Assembly: GCA_024803745.1 (NCBI GenBank)
Contig: JANJXV010000014.1
Location: forward strand, 415,001-479,000
DNA: 64,000 bases
Reading direction: 5' to 3'
Source of the DNA: Megascapheus bottae
Lineage: Eukaryota; Chordata; Mammalia; Rodentia; Geomyidae
A program made the position numbers and the translations under genes. Shown here piece by piece: positions 44,742 through 56,350 of this stretch. A model generated the notes under the pieces. It searched no databases, was not told the DNA's origin, and saw only the letters and a program-made list of their open reading frames with translations. The stretch's first letter is position 1. Each line of letters opens with the position of its first letter.

Positions 44742-45594
44742 GGTAAAGTGGCTTTAGATTCTAATTGATTGTTTGGCTTCAGTTGTGCAATTTTGAGAAC
44801 TAGTTACAAAAACATTGAATATTAAGAGCATTCTAGTTCATGTTTCTGTTGTCATTTGTGAATGTTCTCTGTTATATGTATGTTTAGATAAATTTACTAT
44901 CTGAATCTTATTTGACTCCTAATTGTCTATTTATTTTAGGCACACACATATTATAGTACTAAATGTAGGAAGAATGAATTATAAATCTTGAGTCAAGTCT
45001 GTGCCCAGAGTTATATATGATTTGTACTTTTGTAAATCGATTTCAATTTGTATTTACTGTGTATTATAAGAAGCTCATAAAGACCGTAATAATTTGTGTA
45101 TATTTACCATGAATTAATATCTGTGGAAGGAGCCTAGTGTGAGTGTGGGCAGGTGTGTACAATTAGAATGCCTATGTCAGTTATTAATAATAAAAACTAA
45201 AAGGCTTTGTTTGAAAAAAATAAAATAAAATGAAATGAAAATAGACAAGCTGTTTCCACAATGAACAACATAGATCAATCTCAAAAAATAATCTAAATAT
45301 ACAATGTAGCCTTTTTATAATATTCAAAATATTAAAAATGAATGTGTAGTGTCCAAAATCAAAATAGAGACACCTGTGGAGGTAAGGTCATCCATAAAAT
45401 GAAAGGTTCACCCTGAATTCTGTTATGGGTCTAACAGAATAGAACATATATCATTTTATATGTTTCTTGGCTTTTGTTACTGCCCCAAGGTAAAATATTT
45501 GTCTGTAAAATATTTGTGATAGTCTAAATTAAAAGTGTTGCAAATTTCTAACAACTTGCTCATAAAGATTTAAATTGTTTTACAATAAAGGTGA

Positions 45595-45790
45595 TGAGCT
45601 TGATATGAAGAGCCAGATGTTCCCTGATTCAAACCCCAGTGCCATCTGTTATAACTGCCTAACCTTAGTCAATTTACCTTCTCTGAACTTTGTGTTCCTG
45701 AAATGTAAACTGAAAATTATATTAACTATATAGTAACTTGCTATGGATAGCAGTAAAATAATTGGGTGTATAAAAGGGCTTAGTATATAC
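45595..45790 (+). mobile_element. MIR SINE
   Basis: GCCAGATGTTCCCTGATTCA, AACTGCCTAACCTTAGTCAA, TTTACCTTCTCTGAACTTTG, GAAATGTAAACTGAAAATTA and AAAAGGGCTTAGTATATAC follow MIR order from the tRNA-related part to the 3' end. Confidence 0.75.
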
Positions 45791-46169
45791 ATGATTCTTT
45801 CCATCCATTGTGTGTTGGAGATAATGATGTAATCACCTTTTAAGTTACTTTTATTCCTTCTTCAAAGATGGGTCAGGTAAATTTGATAGGTAAACGAATA
45901 GTATAGATATAAGAAAGAAATATCTTGAACTCATCTGAGTCAGTTAGAAAATTCTTAAATTCAAAAGTTAATTTTCTAATCTTTTATTTAATATCCCAGA
46001 TTTACTAGGGCAGCAAAGAAAAGCCAATTGAACTACATTTCCCACAGACTCGCTTTATTACATTTTCCCCTAAGCCAGATTTGCTTGCTCGCCTCTTTGC
46101 TTGTTGGCCGACACATGCCCTGGCTGCCTGCTGTATTCTAAATCTTACTCTGTTTTGTCACACAGAAAC
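45791..46169. other. Unique DNA
   Basis: AACTACATTTCCCACAGACT at about 46031 resembles a phrase seen in old mammalian interspersed repeats, but I cannot assign a family. Confidence 0.35.
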
Positions 46170-46400
46170 CTCTCCCTCATCTTCAAAGGGTTGTGAAATC
46201 TTCCCTATCTCTGCACTCCATCCTTTCTAGAATTTCCACCACCTTTTTAACTATACTTTCTTGGGAACTACTCCGTTTTGAGGATTTAGCCTATCTCCCT
46301 CAATACACTATAAGTTCTAACTTGAGGTTGAGTCCTTCCCCAACCTGTCTCTCCCAAGTATCCAACACTGTCTGTATCTAATAGGTTGTTTAGGAATAAG
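46170..46400 (+). mobile_element. Possible L2 fragment
   Basis: C/T-rich 'CTCCCTCATCTTCAAAGGG .. CTATCTCTGCACTCCATCC .. CCACCACCTTTTTAACTATA .. CTCCCAAGTATCCAACACTG' is L2-like in style. Weak. Confidence 0.35.
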
Positions 46401-48213
46401 CAGAATGTCTGCAGTAAGCAGCATGCTGCGAATCACCTCAAATTACCATCTCAAATCTCCATGTGACTCATGTATACAAAGTCAAAACAGGTGGAGGGAG
46501 AGGACAAGTAGAGTGCTCTCACATCCACAGGTATTTTAATCTCATTTGCAAACATTCTAACTTTTACCCACTGTATATTATTAATGTTTTCAGCTTTGTT
46601 TTTCTGGAAAATGAAAAGATTCTTGGTGTTCAGTCCATTCCAAGCCCCTGAAGGCCAGCTTACACAGACTTCATCAGTAGGCTTCTTTGCCCACTGACTT
46701 GTAGGGGATTCCCACAGGTGGTACCAGCAGATTAAACGATGTGTAATGATTTATCCCTCCTTCTTCCTCTCCTAAGGTTGAGCCGTTTCCTTCCACCACA
46801 GGCCTCAGCAACACTCAGTGCATAACCTCAAAGTCCAGGACCTGATAACTTGCCTTCCTCACACAAGACCTAGAAAGAGCAATGCCTTTGCATTGGTCAA
46901 ATGCTCAATGGGACTTGATTACTTCCTGTCAAGAGCTTTTCTGATAGAGACATCTTATTGATGATGCTCACAACTTAAATATTTATAATATGGATTGCAT
47001 GTTTTCTTGTTGTGTTAAGTAAATGAGGACATACATCATAGTATACCCTTCTCTTAATGATTCTAAGTCATCATTTGGGCTCTTGGTGTTGGCACAGCTG
47101 TTTATCAGCTCTTGCAATCCACACTTGCTTGTGTGCTTTACAGACATCGTCTCACTGAATCTCCCCTTGGACACAGAGAGACAAGAAGACAGGAAGAGGG
47201 CAGAGGAGCACACTATGAGGAGACTGGTCTGATCTGGTAAGTTTATCTTAAAGAGCCAAAGATCACAGTTGTTACTCAATAGCAATAGAAATATAAAATC
47301 AACATTATCTTATTATAAAACCTGTTCTCCATATCACACTGTTCTGTATTGAAGGGCTAGTGAGGTGTGTAGATATAATGATTTTTACACCAATTTACTC
47401 ACATGGTTGTTCTTGTGCCATTGCAGTGGTGATTTATATACCACCTTTAGTTGGTTGGAAGTGAATCTGCAGCCCCAATGCAAAACTGGCAGATACTGTC
47501 CTATCTGTTCACCTGCCTGCAGTGGCCAGTCTCGCCTGTCTTATTGACTACTTCTAATCTGCAATCAGTCAGGTAACATGAAATGCACCCCAATTGGGGT
47601 TCTGTGTGACAAGAAAAGTAATAATTTCTTGGGCAAGGGCTGACAGATTTTTGGAATATCTGCTTGGTGACGCTATTTTTCATTACCCAGCAATTATGTT
47701 TTAGATAATAACATTACATTTTAATCTACAATGAAAACCATTGTTGAATCCCTAAGTCACACAGAGAGGATTCATGTGGACTCATTAGCTGATTGTGTCC
47801 CAGCTGAGCCCATCTTCTAGTCACTGGCAAAAATCATAGACAATTATAGGCAAAAATGTATGAGAGAATAAAGCTCCAAATGATTTCCGCTCCAGTTAAT
47901 CAGTTCTTCAGTCATTTAATGCTTCTCAGTTAGTGTCCTGGGTATCATGGAATAAAGTTCTATATATTTATATTTATCTATGCATGCATGCATATATGGA
48001 CAGATTATATACATATATCACACATTTATATATTATATATACTTTGTATAGATGGTAAATGATACTACCTTTTAGTAAGGTCATTGGAAAACTAGGTAAA
48101 ACCGTGTTCTTTTACATCCCTAAGAACCTATTGCTACTTCTAAACCAGCAGTGATAACAGACAAAAGAGAAGGAAAGAGCATAAGATTCTACAGTGCTGC
48201 AGTGGTGAACAAG
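46401..48213. other. Unique DNA; 47540-47960 candidate conserved non-coding block
   Basis: No gene recognised. 47540-47960 is complex and repeat-free (CACCCCAATTGGGGTTCTGT at 47587 contains a 12-bp palindrome CCCCAATTGGGG; TTTTCATTACCCAGCAATTA follows). An AT-rich ATATAT/GCATGCATGCAT patch lies at 47960-48050. Confidence 0.35.
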
Positions 48214-48333
48214 AGATAGACAGGAGAGGTACATGAATAAACTTATGAATAAACAGATGAATAAAACCACCCTAGATAGACAGGAAAGGTACAGGAATAA
48301 ACTTATGAATAAACCTACAAATAAATCCACCCT
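48214..48333. repeat. 60-bp tandem duplication
   Basis: Two copies, 48214-48273 and 48274-48333, both starting AGATAGACAGGA and ending CACCCT, with a few substitutions. Each contains internal GAATAAAC repeats. Confidence 0.9.
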
Positions 48334-49199
48334 TCTAGGCCCACTTAATGACATAGGAGTGCAATCAAAATCACACGTCCTGTTCTTTGGATAGAAAGAG
48401 AGCATGAGAGAAATGATTCCTTTTCCTACAAGAAGGAACTGAGGAAGAATTTTCACTGCAACCCAAGGACTATTACCAGCTCTAAGACAAAAGGATGAAT
48501 CCATAGGGTCTTACTGGACAGGATCCCAAGGCACAAAGAGAAATATATTAGCATAAACACAATACACAAGGTAAGGGTAAATGAGAAAACTACTAGGGAA
48601 AGATGTATAAAGCCAGGCAATATAGGAAACATGTGCACATGCTGCTTGGTGATGTGTCAGAAAATATTGGTAGAATATAATAATGGAGGGATGCAAACTT
48701 CTGTATTTTCTGTGAAAGAATGGTCATCACAAGTCTTTGAAGACATCAGATATGATTTGGGATCTGGTGACCACAACAAAATAAATGTGATTACTAAGGA
48801 CAGTAAGAGCAAAATCCCTGAAGAAATATATGGTTGGAGTTCAAAGACCAGCAGGAGGGATAGTGGGGCTACAGCAGAAAAATAGTAATAAGAGAGGAAC
48901 ACAGAGATAAAACAAAGATCAGATAACCCCAGGCCTGGAAGGCTTGCACTCTTACTCTGGAAGGCACTGTAAACTATTGGGAGAGTTTACAGATGAAGGA
49001 AATTATCTGACTGGGCAGGATTCTGCTGGCTGGTATTGAGAATCAGCTGAAAAGAGATAGAGGAGGAATTAGTCGGGGTGGGGGCTATTGCTTTGTGTTC
49101 CCTCAGTATGGCAGTAGGAGCAGTGCAAGTGGTGAAAGGTATAAATTCTTGAATCTTTTTGAACATAAACCCATCAAAATTAGCTGGAAGATTAGGTAT
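48334..49199. other. Unique DNA
   Basis: No gene or family recognised. Frames of 81-130 codons near 48.1-48.9 kb lack motifs. Confidence 0.4.
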
Positions 49200-49350
49200 G
49201 AAATGTCCTCTTTTTATGCACTATTTTTCTTGATAGCACTTATCACCTCTGACATCCTCTATATTTAATTTTCAATATTTTCCCCCATCTCTCATAAATG
49301 AAAACTCCATGAAGGTGGAGATTTTTTGTCTGATTTGTAATGGGCATATG
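49200..49350 (+). mobile_element. L2 LINE 3' fragment
   Basis: GATAGCACTTATCACCTCTG, ACATCCTCTATATTTAATTT and GAAAACTCCATGAAGGTGGA followed by TTTTTGTCTG match the well-known L2 3' phrase order (CACTTATCACC..CTCCATGAGGGCAGGGA..TTTGTCTG). Confidence 0.75.
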
Positions 49351-50743
49351 ATTAATGGTTTGTTTTTTATTATTATTGGTTGGATTAATTTATTTAAAGT
49401 ATTTAACTAGCACTACAATGTTTTTGCCCTTGTACACCATCTTCAACTTGTAGACATTATTTATTATGGGTTTCATCTCATTATTCCACCATGAGTCACT
49501 TACCCCAGTAAATTCACTTTAAATTGATCTCCACTGTTGAGAAAGTGCCACCTAAATTTACTTCTATGGCAAGGTTGCCCTGTTCTGCTAAGTGGTGTAA
49601 ACAAGTGGCTTCTGATATGTACGACAGGGGATTAGGTCATGGCTGAGTTCTAATTGACTTGATTTAATTAGTGTGGATGTCAGTGATACACATTTACAAG
49701 GGCATATGGTGTAACAGTCACTCATGTGTTGAGGTAATGCTGTACTTGTTTTCTTTATGTGTGATCTATTGATGAAGCTGTTTTGACACAGCCTTTTCCA
49801 ATGCCAAGGGTCGTGTGATGAGGCTGTTTTTCTTTTCCTCCATTTTAGAGACTAAGTACAACTGTAGATTTAACCCAAAGAAACATTTTAAAGGAGTATT
49901 AAGACTTTTATTTTCTCAGGAATATAGTGTAAAGTTCACCAACAACAACCTTTCTGAGCCTTGGTAATATTGCTATTTTATCACTGTTGTACAGATGCTG
50001 GTGTGGACAAAATATGACTACCTCATTTACACTAGTTGATCTCATTATTATTACCTGTAACGCCCTGTCCTCTGCCTATGGAGGCCTCCTCCACAGTGGT
50101 TCTCTCACTGCCCTGCAGTCTTACAAAACTGAACAAATATTCTAGGAATCAGAATACGCATTGCTTAGTGACAGGCAAATTTGGCCTAACAGCCAGCCTT
50201 ATTCACTTCTTTTGTTACCTTTATTCCAAAGAATGTATCAGAAAATATTAAACACAGTAGTTTTATATAGGATCATGTAGTGAAAGTGACAGTGACTGAA
50301 AATAACACACTTCAGAACTATTTAAGGATAATCAAGCCCTACAACTACGAGAGATCTCAATTCCACATACCATAAGCATATAAATGTGGAATTTGCCTAA
50401 CTCCAGTCAAGTCCTTAAGATAATTTAAGATGACTTACAATGCAGATATTTTATATTAGCCAAGAAGAATTAAAGAGCTATAATTCTACCATGGAGTGTT
50501 CCCATGAGAGCAATCCACATAACATTTATGAAATGGCTACTGGATAGTAGGAACCATGGTATATCCTTTATCCTCTTCTTGAGGTTTGCTTTGAGTTAAA
50601 TTTATCATGGTGCTTTATCATTTTCTGTGGATAGGTATCTGTCAGAAGTGTTCCCACAACGAAGAGGTGAAAGCCAAAAATTGTCCAAAACCTTCTTTGG
50701 GCTTTAACAGGTAGAAATATTAGAAAATCATATAAACATCCCT
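49351..50743. other. Unique DNA; 49490-49870 candidate conserved non-coding block
   Basis: 49490-49870 is repeat-free with TTCTAATTGACTTGATTTAA, TTAGTGTGGATGTC and paired GATGAAGCTGTTTT / GATGAGGCTGTTTT motifs. No gene found. Confidence 0.35.
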
Positions 50744-50783
50744 CTTGAGCAATGGCCCTGAGTTCAAGCCCCAGGATCAGCAG
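50744..50783 (+). mobile_element. Geo 3' fragment
   Basis: GGCCCTGAGTTCAAGCCCCA then GGATCAGCAGAG: the last ~40 bp of a Geo monomer, followed by its tail microsatellite. Confidence 0.75.
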
Positions 50784-50814
50784 AGAAAGAAAGGAGGAGT
50801 GAGAGAGAGAGAGA

Positions 50815-50888
<74 letters not shown>

Positions 50889-50973
50889 GGGAGAAGAGAG
50901 GAAGGAAGGAAGGAAGGAAGGAAGGAAGGAAGGAAGGAAGGAAGGAAGGAAGGAAGGAAGGAAGGAAGGAAGG
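50784..50973. repeat. (GA)n then (GGAA)n microsatellite
   Basis: About 100 bp of GA followed by about 75 bp of GGAA, at the tail of the Geo fragment. Open frames (102-179 codons) on both strands are artefacts of this repeat. Confidence 0.96.
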
Positions 50974-52181
50974 GTAGGGAGTTCATGGAGAAAGCCTGGA
51001 CTTTCTTGTATGTGAAGTTGCAGCTTTGGGAGAATTGTAACCAGTTCCAATAACCTACTGGACACCTGCCAATGCTGGGAGATGGGTTTCCATGATTTAG
51101 GGAACAAAGAGTATTCCCTGAGTCACTGAATACATCCAAATTCATCCTCAATCTACATTATCTGGAGAAGTATAAATTTGCAAAGAAAAATTTTAATATA
51201 GACGTAAGTGTATCAAATATTTTTCTATATGCTTAAACTATTCTAGTCCTGTGATTTCCAGAGTAGTTACTGAATTAAGATGCTCTGCTTCAATGTACAA
51301 ATGAATAAATGATAGTAAGACTAACTGCAGCTCTAAATAATAAAGAATATAAATGATTCAGGCATAAAATGGTTATTGTTCCAAGAGTAAATATTTTCCT
51401 ACAGTTATTTATAAATAATTCAGGTATCTCTTTGAACCATCTGTCTGTCTGTGTTCCTAGGGAAAACTAAGATGAGTATATAATTGTCTATGACTGCATT
51501 CCTTGTTTCAAAAGGCACAATGGGCAAAGATGCAGAGGGCAGAGAGGCTGTCTCTATGTTCTCTTACTGAAACCACTTTCTTGTCCAACTAGGAGCAATT
51601 AAGTTCAGAAGGAGGAACTAACATCTCCACTCCCCTGCTACCTCCCTGCTTCAGAGGCATGTCCAGTCAGTTTTGGATATTGTAAAACCTGAAGACTTGC
51701 AGGCTAATGATTCATGTTCAGTTCCTCATTCTGGTCCTTTCTTGAGTCTTAGTGGAATAGTTTGCAGCTGATAAAATTTAAAGAAAGAAACAACAATGGA
51801 CAAATCAATAACAACTGTAATGTTTAATAGATTCAATGAATGCTTTAAAGAAAAAGATAAAATAGTGCACTGTAATAGAGACTCCAATTAAGCAGCTAGA
51901 AAATGACTAAGCTGGAAGTGCTGGTCCCCAATTAAGATTGCATGTGTCACAGATTCTGAATATTAAAAGAAAGAACAAATACAAAGCATTTTATAGATGT
52001 ATGCTTGATCATCTATTTGTTCACGTATAGAGGCTAAAATCATTGTCTGAGAGAACAAGAATTGGGATTGACAAAGCAGCAGACAAGTCCTTCTCTGCCA
52101 AGAAAGTGAAAACAGACAATTGTGATAAATGAAATAAAAATTAAGATTTGCTCTATTTCTGTCTATATTTTAAAAAGAAGA
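50974..52181. other. Unique AT-rich DNA
   Basis: Nothing recognised. Confidence 0.45.
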
Positions 52182-52400
52182 AAGCTAGGAGTGGTGGCTC
52201 ATGGTATAATCCTAGTTATGGTGAAAACATGGCTAGAAGGATCAACGTCTAGCCATAGCCTTTGACCAAAAAAAAACTATCCAAAATACAACTAAAGCAA
52301 AAAATAATGGGGAAAAAAGGCTGAGAGCATGACTCAAGCTGTAGAAATCCTGAACTCAAACTTCATCTCCCACCAAAAAAAAGAAAGAAAGAAAAGAAAA
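52182..52400 (+). mobile_element. 7SL+ID dimeric SINE (B1-dID-like), diverged
   Basis: Head GCTAGGAGTGGTGGCTCATG (7SL-like), A-rich middle, then an ID-like half GGCTGAGAGCATGACTCAAG .. ATCCTGAACTCAAACTTCAT and an AAAGAAAG tail. Confidence 0.6.
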
Positions 52401-54284
52401 GGAAAATGAGACCAAAGCTCAAGATGGTACATCCTCTGTTTCTTGGGTTCTAATTTAGGGACTTCAGGAGTTCATGGGTGTGCTTTTATTTCTGAATTCC
52501 TACTGTCTATTGAGTTCTGTTACCTGGAATAGAGATTGCCACTGGGGTAGGAATGAAGTAAGTGTAAAAATAAATTTCATTTATTTATTATTAAATTTAA
52601 GATTGCATAAATCCAGGCAATTACATGGTAAGAAAAGAAAAAGAGCAGAGAAACTGACTCAACAGTCTAACCAGTTGTATCCATTTGGAAAGCCTGGGAA
52701 GGGGAACCATGTATCCTTCAGTCCAGCTGAAGGGGAAATGGAGCCCCCCTACCTAGGGTCTCTTTAAATATTAGGCAGAAAAGGTGAAGTCTGGTGGGGC
52801 AGATGGAAGCAGGGTGAGATGGAGGCAGGGGTGGCTGGACAATGTCATCTTGACTGAGGAGTTTCAAGGTCTCCACAGCATCTGTGTTCACCAGGATTAT
52901 CAGCATCAGTTGGTGACACTGCCTTAGTCTCAGGCCCTCTTCCTCGAAGCTGCTGTATGCCTTGTTCAGGGAGACAGGGAAGAGAGACGATCAGCAGGGT
53001 TGAATCTGCTACAGTTCTTTTCCTTTGCCAAAACAAAGGAATTTAAAGTTTATAATATTGCATACACTAAAGAGTAGGTTCATTCAACTACTTAACCAGG
53101 GATCAGAAAGCTCAAAGCTGAACAATAAGATTTCCAATTGACCTTCCGTACCAAGGGGAAAGGGCGGCCATTTTTTAAAAAAAAATTAGACAGAGCCACA
53201 GGGAATGCTTGAAAGTGGATAAATTCTTAAAGTCATTGGAATATCTAGCCACCAGATGTCACTATTGGTTTAAACAAATATTCTGTATCTAACCCCAGGC
53301 TAATTCGTGCAATGGGAGATCATAGAAACCCTGAGGGCATGCTACCTGCCTGGTCATAGCAACTGAGGCTCCATTTACTCCCAAGCTATTGGCAGAGAGA
53401 TGAGGGCTCAATTTAGCACTTTTGAATTTCATTTCTACTACTTACCTTCTATAATTTTGTCTTTTTTTACTTTGCTTGGCTTTGTTTGGAAAATGTTAAA
53501 GCTCTTAGAAAAATGATATCAAAACAATTGCCTGTGTCAGAGGACTCAGTCCAAGTCAGGGTATTTTTTTTGTCTCTCTTTAAAAAAAAAATACTGTCCT
53601 CTTGGGCACTGGCAGTTGAACAAAAGCTCATCACAAAGAACACAACGTTAAAGTTCACCTAAATGCAGTGTAGTTCTGCACGCATTGAATAGTTTTTTAT
53701 CACTGGGATTCCATCAAATGACGTTCAAAGTATCATTATCATTAACAGATTTCTGGTCAATGAGTTGAGTAATAGGGAACTTATGAACATATGTATTGCC
53801 ATTCTCTTTCAAATGAGGTGTGTATTATACCCATTAACAAGAATATGTTTATTGAATTTCATTATTTAGTAGTAGAAATATAAATTGACAAATGAGGGCC
53901 AGTTGAGGAGATGAGGTTTACACAATAGATCATAAATCATGAAGCCACAATAAGAAATATGATAGATAACTGCCATGATCTAGGAACATTAAATGATGTA
54001 CATTTAGGATTGCCCCCCCCCTAAAGAACAGAAAACTCTACCCATTTTAATCATCTATTTCTGACTTTTGGTAGTAGATAATTTGATCTAGTTCTTAGTG
54101 CGGTAGTTTGGACTCATCTAATTATTTAGATCATTCATCACATGACAAGTTGCACCTATAGTCCTGTATCTAGACACTGGAACCTAGAAACTTGATGTGA
54201 TTAGTACATTTGTTTTTGGACAATGTCATTCCTTTCTTTGCTTTCCTCTAGTTTCCCTCTCTTGGCCCTGACCATAAGTTGCAT
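52401..54284. other. Unique DNA
   Basis: 52.7-53.0 kb is somewhat GC-richer, with frames of 62-63 codons without motifs. A run of nine C occurs near 54012. No gene or repeat recognised. Confidence 0.4.
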
Positions 54285-54313
54285 GATTGATTGATTGATT
54301 GATTGATTGATTT
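54285..54313. repeat. (GATT)n microsatellite
   Basis: Seven GATT units directly at the 3' tail of a minus-strand IDL-Geo (sense (AATC)n). Confidence 0.92.
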
Positions 54314-54501
54314 TGCCAGTCCTGGGGCTTGAATTCAGGGCCTAAGCACTGTCCTTGGGCTTTCCTCAAGGCTAGACCTCTACCACTTGAGCCTCAGAAC
54401 TACTTCTGGCTTTTTTTCTATGTATGTGGTACTGAGGAATTGAACCTGGGTCTTCATGCATGCTAGGCAAGCACTCTATCACTAGGCCAAACTCCTGGTC
54501 C
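54311..54501 (-). mobile_element. IDL-Geo SINE
   Basis: Plus strand TTTTGCCAGTCCTGGGGCTT (Geo end), CTCTACCACTTGAGCCTCAG, GTATGTGGTACTGAGGAATT, GCTAGGCAAGCACTCTATCA, CCAAACTCCTGGTCC (IDL start). Full length. Confidence 0.92.
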
Positions 54502-54745
54502 GCACAATTTATTTTTTACATAGTGTCTGAGTACCATGACTGCATTTGTTCATCCTTCTTCCCTCCATATCAGCATGTCTCTTACACACCTCCAAAAAGA
54601 CAAAAGGCAACAACGACAACAACAAAGCAAAAAAAAAAAAAAAATGACACCTCTACCAACTGCACTACCATAACCAACAACAAAACAATGTTTCCATTTC
54701 ATGGAATTCATTTTGATAAATAGTATCTTAAGTGCTCAGGGTTCC
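54502..54745. other. Short unique stretch with A-rich and CAA-rich patches
   Basis: CAACAACGACAACAACAAAG and a 14-A run near 54620-54645. The 87-codon plus-strand frame is low complexity. Confidence 0.4.
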
Positions 54746-55355
54746 TTGAGGAATTAATGGTTTTGAGTTCCCTGTATACTCTGTTATTGTTTTATCAAAT
54801 GTATAACTGGCAAAGTTTTTCTCGCGTTCTATAAGCTGTACCTCAGTATGGTAACTGTTTTGCTATGCGGAAGTTTTTTTTTAGCTCAATGTAATCCATT
54901 CATTGCTTTTACCTGCTGAGCTACTGGAGTCCTATCCAGAATTATTACTTATGCCTAAATGTTCCAGTGTTTTCCCTATTGTTTCCTATATTATTTTCAG
55001 AATTCCAGGTCTTACATTAATCCATTTTGAATTGATATTAGTATAGAAACTATCTAGTTTAAGGCATATACCTGCACCATTTGTTGAAATTTTCTACTTT
55101 CCTACACCACCTTCTTGACACCTTTGTCAAAAATCAACTGTCTATAATTGTGTTTGCCTATTTATGGATCTTCTACTGTGTTCATGCCAGAATCATGTTT
55201 TTGTTACTCGGGTTCTGTAGTGTAGTTTGAAATCAGGGATTGTGAAATTCCACCTTTGTTATTTATTGCTCAGAATTATTTGGGCTATTCAAAAATCTCT
55301 TCTCTCTCTGTGAATAATGCCATTAGTTTCTTGATAAGGATTGCATTAAATATAC
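54746..55355 (-). mobile_element. Old LINE-1 ORF2, 3' segment of an inverted element
   Basis: The minus strand carries ORF2 sequence in L1 order: 'ATTTAATGCAATCCTTATCA .. ATGGCATTATTCACAGAG .. CTGATTTCAAACTACACTAC .. CATGATTCTGGCATGAACAC .. TTTTTGACAAAGGTGTCAAG'. Diverged, with many stops. The end nearest 54746 stops inside ORF2, so the L1 3' end is missing. Confidence 0.75.
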
Positions 55356-55375
55356 AAATTTTGTCTAAGAGTGAG

Positions 55376-55765
55376 ACACAAATATTTGCTCTCTCCACTC
55401 TTATCCACTGTATTGATAGAATTTTTAGACAGAGCAGCAATAAGGCAAGAGAAGGAACTAAAAAAATTCAGTGGAGAAGGAAGATGTCAAATGATCTGTA
55501 TTTGTACATGGTAATGTCTTATAGATGTTAGCAAATCTATAATCTCATAAACACATTCAGATACACAATAGGAGACAAAATCATTACTTTTTCTCTACAT
55601 CAACAATGAGAAGACTGGGGAGTTAATTTTTTAAAAAATCTAGTTCATAGTACCCTTGGAAAAACAAAATATCTAAGAACTAATTTAACTAAGGAAATAA
55701 AAAACCTCTATAATGAAAACAATATCTCACTGAAGGAAGAAATCAGAGAGGATAAATTAATAGAA
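55376..55765 (+). mobile_element. Old LINE-1 ORF2, inverted 5' segment
   Basis: Plus strand: AATATTTGCTCTCTCCACTC, AAGGCAAGAGAAGGAACTAA, TCTACATCAACAATGAGAAG, AAATATCTAAGAACTAATTT, GAAATAAAAAACCTCTATAA, ending GAAGGAAGAAATCAGAGAGG. This is ORF2 just upstream, in L1 coordinates, of the neighbouring minus-strand segment. Confidence 0.75.
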
Positions 55766-56212
55766 CATTATAGAGCCACCTGCAGTGCCTCTAACTGCAT
55801 CTTCTCTTTGCTTTTACCTTCTCCAAGTCCTATTTTCTTTACAAGTCTGTAAAACTTTGCATTACTATGAAGACTAATGTGTACTCTAAGAATTAATATT
55901 AATTATTGTTAGAATAAAAGAACCTATTTTGCTAAGGGCTTGTGACTATCAAGTGAACTCAGTAGTACTTGGGAACTTAACACCAATGAAACTGACATTG
56001 CTTGTGAATTTGTTGTTAGTGAATAAATTAGGACATTGTCAAAAGATACAAGTCTATCCATCTATGTTTCTGGTATAGCTCATTCACTACAATAAAATAT
56101 CACTCTAGTTTATTCCATAAACCAGACGCACCAATGTCCTCAAGGATCTTCTTACAAATGCAAACTCTCAGGCCTTACCTGGAATTTGCTGATGGCCTCA
56201 GAACCATCATTT
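55766..56212. other. Unique AT-rich DNA
   Basis: Nothing recognised. Confidence 0.45.
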
Positions 56213-56350
56213 AAACAATATTCCATTGAAGTAGCTCTGTGGCTCAGTAGTAGAGCACTAGCCTTCAGCTAATGAGCTTAAAGCCCAAGCCCAGAGTTCA
56301 AGCCCTACAACTGACAAATAAAATGAAATAAAATAAAAAACAATATTCCA
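56213..56350 (+). mobile_element. Solo Geo-like monomer with 13-bp TSD
   Basis: Body GTAGCTCTGTGGCTCAGTAG .. GAGTTCAAGCCCTACAACTG and an AATAAAAT-type tail, with no left monomer. AAACAATATTCCA repeats at 56213-56225 and 56338-56350. Its sequence is closer to the Geo half of the 7SL-like dimers (AGCTAATGAGCTTAAAG, CTACAACTGACAAA) than to IDL-Geo. Confidence 0.85.

Noticed and set aside
50568..51151. Frames of 102-179 codons with Leu-Ser or Arg-Glu repeats
   Set aside because: Translation of (GA)n and (GGAA)n tracts.
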